64,000 nt of DNA from Nonomuraea polychroma (GCF_004011505.1 NZ_SAUN01000001.1:4960001-5024000), one strand, 5' to 3'; shown: positions 40,088-48,966, counted from the stretch's first letter. Made by a program: numbers and translations. The notes: generated by a model not told the origin, from the sequence alone.

Positions 40088-42124
40088 CTAGGATTCCGGG
40101 CTGTCGTCGCGCGGGCCCGGGGCTGTGCCCTGGCGGACGCCGTGCAACGCATCCGGGGCCCCTGCCGCATGCCGTCCCGGGTCGGACAGCGTCCCCTGCT
40201 GAGCACCGCACATCCGATCCGATGGTGACACCGATGACACGACCTGCCGCGCCATCCCCGGCGATGCCGGCTGTCGCGCCGCGCCCGACGCTGTCTCGTG
40301 GTGTGCGTCGCGGGACGGGGCGGGGCGGCGGGCCGGGGTGCCGATGCGCTTGAGGCGCAGGCGGCTCTCGCGGGGCACCGGCTCCAGCTCGACGATCCGC
40401 GCTCCTTCCGGCGCGTGCCGGAGGTCGTGGGTGATGAGGATCGTCGTGCGACCGGCCATGAGCCGCCGCAGCGGCTGCATGACCTGGGTGGCCATCGTCT
40501 CGTCCAGCCCGCTCATGGGCTCGTCGAGCACCAGCACGGGCGCGTCGCGCAGGATGGCCCTGGCGATGGCGATCCGCTGCCGCTGCCCGCCGGACAGGAG
40601 CCTCCCCCGCTGTCCCACCGGCGTGTCGTAGCCCTGGGGCAGCAGCTTGACGAAGTCGTGCACCCCGGCCGCCTCGGCGGCCTTGATGACCTCGTCGTGC
40701 GAGGCGTCCGGCCGCCCGTAGGCGATGTTGTCCCGTACCGATCCGGAGAACAGCAGCGTCTCCTGGTGCAGGACGGTGACGTTGGCGCGCAGCGACTCGC
40801 GGGTGAGGCCGCGGATGTCGGCGCCGTCGAGCAGGATGCGTCCCGCGTCCGGGTCGTAGAAGCGCAGCAGCAGCTTGGCCAGCGTGGACTTGCCCGCCCC
40901 GCTGGGCCCGGTGAGCACGAGCAGTTCGCCGGGCTCGGCGGCGAAGGACACCTCCCGCAGCACCGGCCGTCCCCGCCCCGGGTAGGTGAAGCCGACCCGC
41001 TCGAAGTCGACCCGCCCTCGGCAGCGTCCCCGGGTTCCCGCGGCAACGGCGCCGGGAGCGTCGGTGACGGCGGGCTTGGTCCGCAGGATCTCGATGATCC
41101 GGTCGGATCCCGCGGCCGCCTCGGACACCGTCAGGGCCAGCTCGCCGAGGCTCTGCACGGCCGGGTAGAGCAGGGCCAGGTACGCGGCGAAGGCGAGCAG
41201 GCCACCGATGGTCAGCCGGCCGGCGGCGATCTCCCACGCGCCGACCCCGAGAATGACGATCAGGCAGACGGTCTCGATGACCTGGACGGCGGGACCGTAC
41301 AGGCCGGACAGCCAGGCCTGCGCCATGTTGGCGCGCAGCCACGTGCGTCCCTCGGTGTGCAGGCGGCGGGCCTCGGCCGGCTGCCGGTTGTACGCCTGCA
41401 CCAGCGGCTGGTTGGCCAGCCCTTCCTCCAGGACGCTGTTCATGGCGCCGTTGCTGTACCGCTCGCGGGCCGCGGCCGTTCTGAACCTGGCCGCGAATGC
41501 CCTCGACACCAGCAGGAACGCCGGAATCAGGGCGAAGGTGACGAGCGCGAGGTCCCACCGGATGAGGAAGGCGGCCCCGGCGAAGAACACGGCGCCGGCG
41601 GCCGCGGTGAGCGCTTTGACCAGCCCGGAGCCGACGAGTTCCTCGATGGCCTCGACGTCGTCGGTGAGCCGGGCCATGAGGTCGCCGAGGCGCCGCTTCT
41701 CGGAGAAGTCCGGCGCGAGCTTCTGGATGTGGGCGAACACCCGGTCGCGCAGTCCCAGCAGGAAACGTTCGGCGCCGAGCGCGGTGACGTACGAGCCGGC
41801 GAAGGACGCGACCCCCGCGACCGCGGCGAGCCCGAGCCAGCTGACCGCGGGAACCCAGAACGCCCCCAGCTCCCGGGTGGCGAGCACTTCGTCCGTGATG
41901 TGGCCGAACAGCCGGATCGCGGCGACCTCACACAGCGCCGCGACGATGGCGAGCACCACACCGGCCGCGAACAGCCGGCGCAACCCGCGGGTGTCCGGCC
42001 AGAACTCGCGGAAGGTGCGGCGCAGAGTGATCGCCGGAGCGAGTTCACGGCCGGAGGCGACGAAAGAGAGCCGGCGGCTCAGCCGCCGGCCCTCACGGGG
42101 TGTGTTTACCACCCCCACCACCAC
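40088..42124 (-). CDS. ABC exporter, fused membrane and ATP-binding domains
   Basis: A protein of up to 678 residues of the type I exporter family. Six transmembrane helices (about 50-335) precede the nucleotide-binding domain: Walker A GPSGAGKSTLAKLLL, LLSGGQRQRIAIARAI, Walker B VLVLDEPMSGLD, H-loop ILITHD. After the ATPase a low-complexity Arg/Pro/Ala tail of about 100 residues follows, which may be frameshifted read-through. The start is ambiguous among several GTG codons at 42124-42112; all overlap the end of the small peptide gene upstream, which suggests the exporter secretes that peptide (inference). Confidence 0.88.
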   Translation of the reverse strand: MVVGVVNTPREGRRLSRRLSFVASGRELAPAITLRRTFREFWPDTRGLRRLFAAGVVLAIVAALCEVAAIRLFGHITDEVLATRELGAFWVPAVSWLGLAAVAGVASFAGSYVTALGAERFLLGLRDRVFAHIQKLAPDFSEKRRLGDLMARLTDDVEAIEELVGSGLVKALTAAAGAVFFAGAAFLIRWDLALVTFALIPAFLLVSRAFAARFRTAAARERYSNGAMNSVLEEGLANQPLVQAYNRQPAEARRLHTEGRTWLRANMAQAWLSGLYGPAVQVIETVCLIVILGVGAWEIAAGRLTIGGLLAFAAYLALLYPAVQSLGELALTVSEAAAGSDRIIEILRTKPAVTDAPGAVAAGTRGRCRGRVDFERVGFTYPGRGRPVLREVSFAAEPGELLVLTGPSGAGKSTLAKLLLRFYDPDAGRILLDGADIRGLTRESLRANVTVLHQETLLFSGSVRDNIAYGRPDASHDEVIKAAEAAGVHDFVKLLPQGYDTPVGQRGRLLSGGQRQRIAIARAILRDAPVLVLDEPMSGLDETMATQVMQPLRRLMAGRTTILITHDLRHAPEGARIVELEPVPRESRLRLKRIGTPARRPAPSRDAHHETASGAARQPASPGMARQVVSSVSPSDRMCGAQQGTLSDPGRHAAGAPDALHGVRQGTAPGPRDDSPES
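42070..42090 (-). repeat. perfect inverted repeat at the peptide/exporter junction
   Basis: GCCGGCGGCT and AGCCGCCGGC (10 bp each) flank one base. On the minus strand the stem lies 16 bp after the peptide stop and is followed by CTCTTTC. It falls within the first codons of the exporter. It could pause or partly stop transcription so that peptide mRNA exceeds exporter mRNA, or control exporter translation. Confidence 0.6.
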
Positions 42125-42225
42125 TTACGGCGTCTGCCCCAGCAGCAGCGGCGTCTGCGCCACCGCCGTCGGCGGCAACCCCATCCTTCTTGGAACCCGA
42201 CTCGCGTGAACTGCGTGTTAGCCAT
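42106..42225 (-). CDS. candidate 39-residue Arg/Trp-rich peptide upstream of ABC exporter
   Basis: ATG 42225 has a very strong GGGGGAGGA ribosome site 5 nt upstream and a plausible promoter. The product is 39 residues. The first 14 (MANTQFTRVGFQEG) are ordinary; the rest is extreme: Arg at 18-21, 23-26 and 31-33, Trp at 15, 22, 29, 35-37 and 39, Cys at 17, 27 and 28, giving Trp at every seventh position (15, 22, 29, 36). Codon bias favours this frame over the other two, though it uses rare AGA codons. It could be a cationic antimicrobial or a modified-peptide precursor exported by the adjacent ABC protein. I know no matching family. Confidence 0.45.
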   Translation of the reverse strand: MANTQFTRVGFQEGWGCRRRRWRRRRCCWGRRRKWWWGW

Positions 42226-42285
42226 GATTCCTCCCCCGTTGGATGGCCGACACATTCACAAATCGGACGCTAGCACTCAAATGCA

Positions 42286-42314
42286 AATAAATCACGAGAT
42301 ATTCGTCGGTGCAA
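42286..42314 (-). promoter_or_regulatory. promoter of the peptide/exporter unit
   Basis: On the minus strand TTGCAC (42314-42309) and TTTATT (42291-42286) are spaced by 17 bp. Transcription would begin near 42279, giving a leader of about 54 nt before ATG 42225. The surrounding 42240-42430 is by far the most AT-rich stretch in the window. Confidence 0.45.
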
Positions 42315-42505
42315 AAGAGACTTGACCCGTCGAAGCAGCCCAGAAAGGCGATTCCGCATTCCGGTTAAATTAGATGTAAATGCAGGAAACAGCTAAATAA
42401 GGTAATGTAACCGCCAAAGGTGCGTCTCGGCACTGGTTCCAAGGAGTAGGGCGGCCGATACTTTGGTTCGATGGCACCTTCCGCTACGGCTGCCACGATC
42501 GGTGC

Positions 42506-42691
42506 ATGACCTTCCTCGGCATCATCCTCATGATTCAGGGCTTTGGCGCGCTCATCGCCGAGCACTTCTTCGACAAGAGCTTCGGCCTGCTGCACCTGTG
42601 GTTCGACGGCGGCACGCTGGCCGCCGTCGCCACCGCGACAGGCCTGCTGGGCCTGGTGGTGATGGTCCTCGGACTCCGCCACGACGACTAG
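42506..42691 (+). CDS. small two-helix membrane protein
   Basis: A 61-residue protein with two hydrophobic segments (MTFLGIILMIQGFGALIAEH and LAAVATATGLLGLVVMVLGL) joined by a short loop with Phe, His and Trp. Codon usage is strongly G/C-ending, which supports coding. There is no clear ribosome site before ATG 42506. Function unknown; it lies between the AT-rich region and the helicase gene, convergent with the latter. Confidence 0.6.
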   Translation: MTFLGIILMIQGFGALIAEHFFDKSFGLLHLWFDGGTLAAVATATGLLGLVVMVLGLRHDD

Positions 42692-42716
42692 CACGACCGG
42701 GCGGCCAAGAGCACGC

Positions 42717-45452
42717 TCAGGTGAGCGAGGAGTAGGCCACCACCCCGCGCCGCATGCCGTCCACGGCCTTGACGGCGGTCTGCTTGATCTTGCTGCCGGG
42801 CGGGGCCGCGTTCCCGAGCTGGCCGAGCAGGTCCATCAGCTGCTTGATCCACCGTACGAAGTCGCCGGCGGCCAGCTCGTTGCCGTTGATGCCGTCCATG
42901 AGCACCGCGTCCAGGCTGTGCCCCTTCGTCCAGCGGAACGCCGCCCAGGCGAACCCCAGGTCGGGCTCCCTGATGGTGGACAGCCCGTGGTCGGACTCGA
43001 TGCCCTCCAGCTCCCCCCACAGCCGGATCATCGACGTCAGCGCGTCCTGGGCCCGCCCTGCGGGGATCTTGGGACGGCGGGCGTCGTCGGCGGCCCGTGA
43101 CTCGAACACCAGCGCCGACACGCAGGCCGCCAGCTCGGCCGGCTCCAGCTCCTCCCACAGCCCCTTGCGCAGGCTCTCGGCGGTCAGCAGGTCCAGCTCG
43201 GTGTAGATGCGGCCCAGGCGGCGGCCCTCGTCGGTGACCGTCTCGCCGTCGAGGTAGCCGAGCTGCTCCAGCACCGAGCAGATGCGGTCGAACGTACGGG
43301 AGATCACGTGCGAGCGGCCCTCGACGCGGCGGCGCAGCCCTTCGGTCTCGCGCAGCAGCTTGTAGTAGCGCTCGGCCCAGCGGGCGTGATCCTCGCGCTC
43401 GTCGCAGCCGTGGCACGGGTGCTGGCGGATGCGCCGGCGCAGCTCGTTGACCTCCTCGTCCTCCACGGTGTGGTCGCGGGCCCTGGCCGGCTTGCCCAGG
43501 TCACGATCGCCCATCTTGGCCAGCAGCGTGGAGACGAGGTTGGCGCGTTCCTTCGGCGAGCGGCCGTTGAAGTTCTTCGGGATGCGCAGCTTCTCCAAGG
43601 GCTCGACCGGCACCGGGAAGTCGGCCGGGTCGAGCTTTTTGACCTGCTTGCCGATCGTCAGCACGAGCGGGGTGGGCCCCGTCCCGGCGGCGCGGCCGCG
43701 CGGGTTGCGCCCCGGGTCGAGCACGATCGCCAGACCGGCCCGCCGCCCGCCGGGCACCCGGATGACGTCCCCGGGCTCCAGCGCCTCCAGCGACCGCACC
43801 GCCGCGGCGCGCCGGGCGGCGCCCCGCTGCCTGGCCAGCTCGGCCTCCCGATCGGACAGGCGGCGGCGCAGCGCCGCGTATTCGGGGAAGTCACCCAGGT
43901 GGCACGTCATGGCCTCCTGGTAGCCCTCCAGGGCCTCCTCGTGCTTGCGCAGCTGCTTGGCCAGGCCCACGACCGCCCGGTCGGCCTGGAACTGCGCGAA
44001 CGACTCCTCCAGCAGCGTGCGCGCCCGCTCCCTGCCGAACTGGCCGACCAGGTTGACGGCCATGTTGTACGACGGCTGGAAGCTGGAACGCAGCGGGTAG
44101 GTCCGGGTGCCGGCCAGGCCCGCCACCGACAGCGGGTCCATGCCCGTCTGCCACAGCACCACGGCGTGGCCCTCGACGTCGATGCCGCGCCGCCCGGCCC
44201 GCCCGGTCAGCTGGGTGTACTCGCCGGGCGTCAGGTCGGCGTGGGACTCGCCGTTCCACTTGTCCAGCTTCTCGATCACCACGCTCCGGGCCGGCATGTT
44301 GATGCCGAGGGCGAGGGTCTCCGTGGCGAAGACCGCCTTGACCAGCCCGCGGGTGAACAGCTCCTCCACGACCTCCTTGAAGGCCGGCAGCATGCCCGCG
44401 TGGTGCGCCGCCAGGCCGCGCTCCAGGCAGTCGCGCCACTCCAGGAAGCCCAGCACCGCCAGGTCCTCGTCGGGCAGGTGCGCGGTGCGCTCATCGACGA
44501 GCTGCCTGATCTCGTGCCGCTCGCGGTCGGTGGTGAGCCGGATCCCGGCGTACAGGCACTGCTGCACCGCCGCGTCGCAACCGGCGCGGGAGAAGATGAA
44601 CGTGATCGCCGGCAGCAGCCCTTCGGCGTCCAGCTTCTCGATGACCTGCACGCGGTCCGGCGGCCGGGACCGCTGCGGCCGGCCGTAGCCGCGCCGGCCC
44701 CGGCCCGCGGTCAGCCGCTCGGCGTCCTTGGTCACCCTCATCAAGGTGGGGTTGATGCGCGGCGTCAGGTCGTCGTTCATGAACATGTCGTAGAGGCGGT
44801 TGCCCACCATCATGTGCTGCCACAGCGGCACCGGCCGGACCTCGTCGACGATGACCGTGGTGTCGCCGCGCACCTCGCCCATCCACTCGCCGAACTCCTC
44901 GGCGTTGCTCACCGTCGCCGACAGCGCCACCAGCCGGACCGACTCCGGCAGGTGGATGATGACCTCTTCCCACACCGCGCCGCGGAACCGGTCGGCCAGG
45001 TAGTGGACCTCGTCCATGACGACGAAACCGAGCCCGCCCAGCGTGGCGGACCCGGCGTAGAGCATGTTGCGCAGCACCTCGGTGGTCATGACCACGATGG
45101 GGGCGTCGCCGTTGATGCTGTTGTCGCCGGTCAGCAGGCCGACCTTGGCGGTGCCGTAGCGTTTGACCAGGTCGTTGTACTTCTGGTTGGACAACGCCTT
45201 GATGGGGGTGGTGTAGAAGCACTTGCGGCCCTGCTCCAAGGCCAGGTGCACGGCGAACTCGCCGACCACCGTCTTGCCCGACCCCGTGGGCGCCGCCACC
45301 AGGACGCCGTCGCCGGCTTCCAGGGCCCGGCAGGCGTCGAGCTGGAAGTCGTCCAGCTCGAAGTCGTAGAGACCTCGGAACGATCTGAGAGCGGCCCCTT
45401 CGTCCCCGTGCTTCTGACGGAAGGCCGCGTAACGTTCCGCTGGCGTTGTCAT
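42717..45452 (-). CDS. helY: DEAD/DEAH-box RNA helicase, Ski2/HelY type
   Basis: A 911-residue superfamily 2 helicase. Motifs in order: LVAAPTGSGKTVVGEFAV (I), YTTPIKALSNQKY (Ia), VVMDEVHYLADRFRGAVWEE (II), ALSATVSN (III), QLTGRAGRRGIDVEG (VI), then a C-terminal DSHCT-like domain. It should unwind RNA with ATP in RNA turnover or processing. The ATG at 45452 has TAGGCT 7 nt upstream, a probable leaderless start. The gene closes the conserved pafB-pafC-tatA-tatC-helY string, though a lipid kinase gene intervenes. Confidence 0.93.
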   Translation of the reverse strand: MTTPAERYAAFRQKHGDEGAALRSFRGLYDFELDDFQLDACRALEAGDGVLVAAPTGSGKTVVGEFAVHLALEQGRKCFYTTPIKALSNQKYNDLVKRYGTAKVGLLTGDNSINGDAPIVVMTTEVLRNMLYAGSATLGGLGFVVMDEVHYLADRFRGAVWEEVIIHLPESVRLVALSATVSNAEEFGEWMGEVRGDTTVIVDEVRPVPLWQHMMVGNRLYDMFMNDDLTPRINPTLMRVTKDAERLTAGRGRRGYGRPQRSRPPDRVQVIEKLDAEGLLPAITFIFSRAGCDAAVQQCLYAGIRLTTDRERHEIRQLVDERTAHLPDEDLAVLGFLEWRDCLERGLAAHHAGMLPAFKEVVEELFTRGLVKAVFATETLALGINMPARSVVIEKLDKWNGESHADLTPGEYTQLTGRAGRRGIDVEGHAVVLWQTGMDPLSVAGLAGTRTYPLRSSFQPSYNMAVNLVGQFGRERARTLLEESFAQFQADRAVVGLAKQLRKHEEALEGYQEAMTCHLGDFPEYAALRRRLSDREAELARQRGAARRAAAVRSLEALEPGDVIRVPGGRRAGLAIVLDPGRNPRGRAAGTGPTPLVLTIGKQVKKLDPADFPVPVEPLEKLRIPKNFNGRSPKERANLVSTLLAKMGDRDLGKPARARDHTVEDEEVNELRRRIRQHPCHGCDEREDHARWAERYYKLLRETEGLRRRVEGRSHVISRTFDRICSVLEQLGYLDGETVTDEGRRLGRIYTELDLLTAESLRKGLWEELEPAELAACVSALVFESRAADDARRPKIPAGRAQDALTSMIRLWGELEGIESDHGLSTIREPDLGFAWAAFRWTKGHSLDAVLMDGINGNELAAGDFVRWIKQLMDLLGQLGNAAPPGSKIKQTAVKAVDGMRRGVVAYSSLT

Positions 45453-45578
45453 ACCCGTCAGCCTACCGAAATCGCCATTCCGGTCCGTCCCGCCCATTCC
45501 CGCCCCTCCCCCCGCCGCGGGCCAGGAGCACCCAGCGGCATCGTTCCGGACCATCCCGGCGCCTTTACATTGTAGATC

Positions 45579-46466
45579 TTAAACGATGACCCGCAGCGCC
45601 CCCGGCCGCACCTCGCACTCCAGCGGCACCGGCCCGATCCGTTCCCCGTCCGCGTACGCCACCACGTCGAGGGCCTCCAGCCGCACGCTGCGCACCCGCC
45701 GCACCGACACGGCGCGATGCCCGACGTGCGTCCCCCGGTACACGCTCGGGAACACCCGCAGGAACTCCCCCTTGGAGATCGCGCCCACCATCATCACGTC
45801 CAGCAGCCCGTCGTCGGGCAGCGCGTCCGGGCACACCCGCATCCCCGCCCCGTACGAGCGCGTGTTGGCCACGGCCACCAGCATGGCCTCCTGCTCCACC
45901 ACCTCGTCCCCGTCGAAGGTGACCCGGAACGGGATGGGCCGGAACGAGCGCAGTTCCTCCAGCATCGCGACCACGTACTTGGCCATCCCGGGCGGCCAGG
46001 TGAGCCGGTTGGCCCGCTCGTTGACCCGCGAGTCGAACCCGCAGCACACCACCCCCGCGAACAGTTCCTCGGCGCCTCCCGCGCGGAGGCGGGCCACGTC
46101 GACCAGCCGCGACTTCATGCGCAGCACGACGCGGGCCGCCATGACGGGGTCCTTGCACGGCAGGCCGAGCGCGGCCGCGATGTCGTTGCCGGTGCCCGCG
46201 GGGATGATCCCGAGCGGCACGTCGGTGCCGGCCACGGCCTGCACGGCGAGATGGACGAGGCCGTCGCCGCCGAAGGCGACGAGCGCGTCAGGGCGTTCGG
46301 CGACGGCCGTGCAGGCGCGTTCGAGCGCATCGGCGGCGTCGACGCCGACGATCACCGACAGCTCGGCTCCGCCGGCACGCAGCCGGCGCGCCACGGGCTC
46401 GAGCATGCGCAGCGTCCGGCCGCCGCGGGCGGCCGGGTTGACGAGCAGGGCGAGTTGCGGGGACAC
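45579..46466 (-). CDS. diacylglycerol/lipid kinase family protein
   Basis: A 295-residue kinase of the DgkB/YegS group, phosphorylating a membrane lipid such as diacylglycerol. The N-terminus has ALLVNPAARGG, the nucleotide-binding loop is VAFGGDGLVHLAVQAVAG, and GIIPAGTGNDIAAALGLP is the conserved second motif. The start is GTG 46466, with TAGGTT 6 nt upstream suggesting a leaderless mRNA and independent transcription from tatC. Confidence 0.9.
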   Translation of the reverse strand: MSPQLALLVNPAARGGRTLRMLEPVARRLRAGGAELSVIVGVDAADALERACTAVAERPDALVAFGGDGLVHLAVQAVAGTDVPLGIIPAGTGNDIAAALGLPCKDPVMAARVVLRMKSRLVDVARLRAGGAEELFAGVVCCGFDSRVNERANRLTWPPGMAKYVVAMLEELRSFRPIPFRVTFDGDEVVEQEAMLVAVANTRSYGAGMRVCPDALPDDGLLDVMMVGAISKGEFLRVFPSVYRGTHVGHRAVSVRRVRSVRLEALDVVAYADGERIGPVPLECEVRPGALRVIV

Positions 46467-46541
46467 GCCCGGAACCTATCGCCTATCGGGCGGAACCGGA
46501 ATCCTCTTCTGGCCGGGAGGGCTCCCGAGGCCCGTCAGCCG

Positions 46542-47429
46542 TCATCGGACCGAACCGGAGTCCTCTTTGTCCTCAGGGTCGTCGTCGAGCGGCGTGTCCT
46601 CCGGCAGCGGCGAGGCCTCGTCGTCGGACAGGTGGGCGAACTCGCTCTCCGGCTGCCGCTTCTCCCGCAGGTACATGAACAGCTCGGCCGCCATGAACAG
46701 CACGATCATCGGCGCCGCCAGCGCCATCATGGTGATCGGGTCGCCGCCCGGCGTGACGACGGCGCCGAACACGAACATCAGGAAGATGACCAGCCGCCGG
46801 TGCTTGGAGACGGTCGCGTGCGACAGCACCCCGATGACGTTGAGGAACACCAGCAGCAGCGGCAGCTCGAACGACACCCCGAAGATCATGAGCATGATCA
46901 GGACGTAGTCGAGGTAGTCGTCGATGGAGATCGTGGCGACCGTGCCGTCGAGCGAGAACCCCAGCAGGAACCCCAGGGCGGTGTCCATGATGAAGTAGGA
47001 CAGCCCCGCGCCCAGCGCGAACAGCGGGATGGCCAGCGCCAGGAACGTCAGCGTGTAGCGCTTCTCGGTGCGGTAGAGCGCCGGGGTGACGAACGCCCAG
47101 ATCTGGTAGAGCCAGGCGGGCGAGGACACCACGAGGCCGACCATCAACGAGACCTTCAGCGTGATGAAGAACGACGAGAAGATGCCGTTGTAGGTGAGAC
47201 TGCACGCCCCGTTGAGCTGGCGCGATTGAGGAGTCGCGCAGTAGGGCTCCTTGAGCAGCTCCCACACAGGCCCCGAGACGATCCAGCCGACGATCAGGCC
47301 GACCGCGATCGCGGCGAATGCGATGAGCAGCCGGTTGCGCAGCTCACGCAGGTGCTCCATGAGCGGCATCCGGCCTTCTGGGTCCGGCTCCGGCTTCGGC
47401 CTGGGGCCCGATCGTTTCAGCAGCGCCAT
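46542..47429 (-). CDS. tatC: Sec-independent protein translocase TatC
   Basis: A 295-residue polytopic membrane protein, the signal-peptide receptor of the twin-arginine export pathway. Conserved cytoplasmic N-terminus MPLMEHLRELRNRLLIAFAA, six transmembrane helices and FVTPALYRTEKR are present. The C-terminal 45 residues are acidic, typical of actinobacteria. It follows tatA by 31 bp on the same strand. Confidence 0.96.
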   Translation of the reverse strand: MALLKRSGPRPKPEPDPEGRMPLMEHLRELRNRLLIAFAAIAVGLIVGWIVSGPVWELLKEPYCATPQSRQLNGACSLTYNGIFSSFFITLKVSLMVGLVVSSPAWLYQIWAFVTPALYRTEKRYTLTFLALAIPLFALGAGLSYFIMDTALGFLLGFSLDGTVATISIDDYLDYVLIMLMIFGVSFELPLLLVFLNVIGVLSHATVSKHRRLVIFLMFVFGAVVTPGGDPITMMALAAPMIVLFMAAELFMYLREKRQPESEFAHLSDDEASPLPEDTPLDDDPEDKEDSGSVR

Positions 47430-47460
47430 CTAAGCAGTCCTGGGGACGAGGGGGCGGGGG

Positions 47461-47775
47461 TCAGGGACGCTTGTCGGCCTGCGCGCCGGCCCGCAGCCGC
47501 GCGGCCTCCTCCTCGAGCCGGCGGGCCTGCTCCTCGGCGGAGATCACCGGCGCGGCCGGGATCTGCTGCGGAGGCGCGGGCGCCTGCTGGGGCTCGGGCG
47601 TGGCCTGCACGACCGTCGGCTTGTCGTCGTCGTCCTCGGTCATCTTGCTGGTCTCCGCCTTGAAGATGCGCAGGGACCGTCCGACGCCACGGGCGAGGTC
47701 CGGCAGCTTCTTGGCCCCGAAGAGGAGGACCAGCGCCACCAGGATCAGGATGATCTCTGGAGCTCCCAAGTTCAT
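47461..47775 (-). CDS. tatA: twin-arginine translocase subunit TatA
   Basis: A 104-residue TatA/E protein: one N-terminal helix (PEIILILVALVLLFG), the hinge FGAKKLPDLARGVGRSL, an amphipathic helix, then a Pro/Gln-rich and charged tail. It oligomerises around TatC to form the pore. ATG 47775 agrees with the family start MNLGAPE. Confidence 0.95.
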   Translation of the reverse strand: MNLGAPEIILILVALVLLFGAKKLPDLARGVGRSLRIFKAETSKMTEDDDDKPTVVQATPEPQQAPAPPQQIPAAPVISAEEQARRLEEEAARLRAGAQADKRP

Positions 47776-47842
47776 GTGACGTCCTTCATGGTGAGCAGAG
47801 TGCTGTTCTTCCCCCCGATCGTACGCTGCCAGCGGCTCTGCC

Positions 47843-47998
47843 TCATCCCTTGAGGTCCTGTTTCATTCTGAATTGCTCGTTAACTTGAGCGATTTCCCTG
47901 TTGAGCCCACGTGCCGCGGCCACGACCCTGGCTCCGGCGACCCCCAGCACGGCCAGTCCGGCCAGTACGAGCCCGGCCGCCACGAAGATCCACGTCAT
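47843..47998 (-). CDS. 51-residue single-helix membrane protein
   Basis: A small protein with one transmembrane helix (MTWIFVAAGLVLAGLAVLGV) and a short charged helical tail (REIAQVNEQFRMKQDLKG). Its ATG overlaps the pafC stop by 4 bp (ATGA), so it is translated with pafC. Its place between pafC and tatA suggests a conserved but undescribed partner of either system. Confidence 0.75.
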   Translation of the reverse strand: MTWIFVAAGLVLAGLAVLGVAGARVVAAARGLNREIAQVNEQFRMKQDLKG

Positions 47999-48966
47999 GA
48001 CCGGTGAGCGTACAGGGCCAGGGCGCGCTCGGCCTCGCGGCGCACGGTCTCGGCCATCCGAGGCGGCGAGACGACCCTGCCGGTGTCGCCCAGCCGCAGC
48101 GCCAGCTTGAGTATCCAGTCGTCGTCGCGGGCCCGCAGCGCCACCCGCAGCCGCCCTTCGCCCAGCTCGGTGACCTGCTCGCACGGGTAGTACTCGGCCA
48201 CCCACCGCCCGGCGGCGCTGACCTCCAGCTCGACCAGCTCGTCGGTCGGCGAGGGCCGGAAGACGCCCTGGGTCACGTCGATGGGCTCGGCCTCCGCCGG
48301 CGGGTCGGCGGGCACGTCAAGGACGTCCACGCCGAGCATGCGGTCGAGCCTGAACAGCCGCATCGCCTCGGCCCGGTAGCACCAGCCCTCCAGGTAGGCG
48401 CGGCCGTCGACGACCACGACCCGGGTGGGGTCGACCTCGCGCGGCGTCACCTCGTCGCGCCCGGGCACGTAGTAGCGCAGCGACAGCCTGCGCCCCCGCT
48501 TCAGCCCTTCGCGCACGCGCGGCAGCGCGTCGGGGGCGGCGTCCACGTCGACGGCGACCTGGCTGCTGACCGTGGCGGCGCCCTCGCCGGCGGCCCGTTC
48601 CAGCTTGGCCATCACCCGGGGCAGCGCGTCGCTGCCGGCCTGCACCTCGGCGAGCTCGGGGGTGGCGGCCAGCATGCGCAGCGCGACCAGCAGGGCGCTG
48701 GCCTCGTCGATGCCGAGCCGCAGCGGCCTGGCGATGGTGTCGGCGTTGTCGATGAGGATCTCGCCGCCGTCCCAGGACACGTCGATCAGGTCGCCGGGGG
48801 TGTGGCCGGGCAGCCCGCACATCCATACGAGCTGCAGGTCGTCGATGAGCTGCTTCTCGCTCAGCCCGAACACCGCGGCCACCTCGCCGACCTGCGCCCC
48901 CGGATGGGACATCAGGTACGGCACCAGCGCCAGCAACCTCGGCAGCCGATCCGCCGACCCACTCAT
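47995..48966 (-). CDS. pafC: WYL-domain transcriptional regulator PafC
   Basis: A 323-residue HTH-WYL protein. The winged helix is at about 8-60 (EVAAVFGLSEKQLIDDLQLV), the WYL domain at about 145-215 with LSLRYYVPGRDEVTPREVDP, and a C-terminal WCX extension follows. PafB and PafC act as a heterodimeric activator of DNA-damage genes that responds to single-stranded DNA in mycobacteria. It follows pafB on the same strand and overlaps the next small gene. Confidence 0.93.
   Translation of the reverse strand: MSGSADRLPRLLALVPYLMSHPGAQVGEVAAVFGLSEKQLIDDLQLVWMCGLPGHTPGDLIDVSWDGGEILIDNADTIARPLRLGIDEASALLVALRMLAATPELAEVQAGSDALPRVMAKLERAAGEGAATVSSQVAVDVDAAPDALPRVREGLKRGRRLSLRYYVPGRDEVTPREVDPTRVVVVDGRAYLEGWCYRAEAMRLFRLDRMLGVDVLDVPADPPAEAEPIDVTQGVFRPSPTDELVELEVSAAGRWVAEYYPCEQVTELGEGRLRVALRARDDDWILKLALRLGDTGRVVSPPRMAETVRREAERALALYAHRS

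Noticed and set aside
42103..42225. Alternative frame of the small peptide locus giving a Gly/Ala/Asp-rich sequence
   Set aside because: That frame has no start codon near the ribosome site and about half its codons end in A or T, unlike genes here.
40088..42225. Calling the peptide/exporter pair a known lanthipeptide or lasso peptide cluster
   Set aside because: No LanM/LanBC, lasso B/C, radical SAM, P450 or YcaO gene is nearby, and the peptide matches no precursor family I know.
42365..42694. Minus-strand frame of about 110 residues opposite the small membrane protein
   Set aside because: It is His/Glu/Val-rich antisense of a gene with better codon bias and runs into the AT-rich intergenic DNA.
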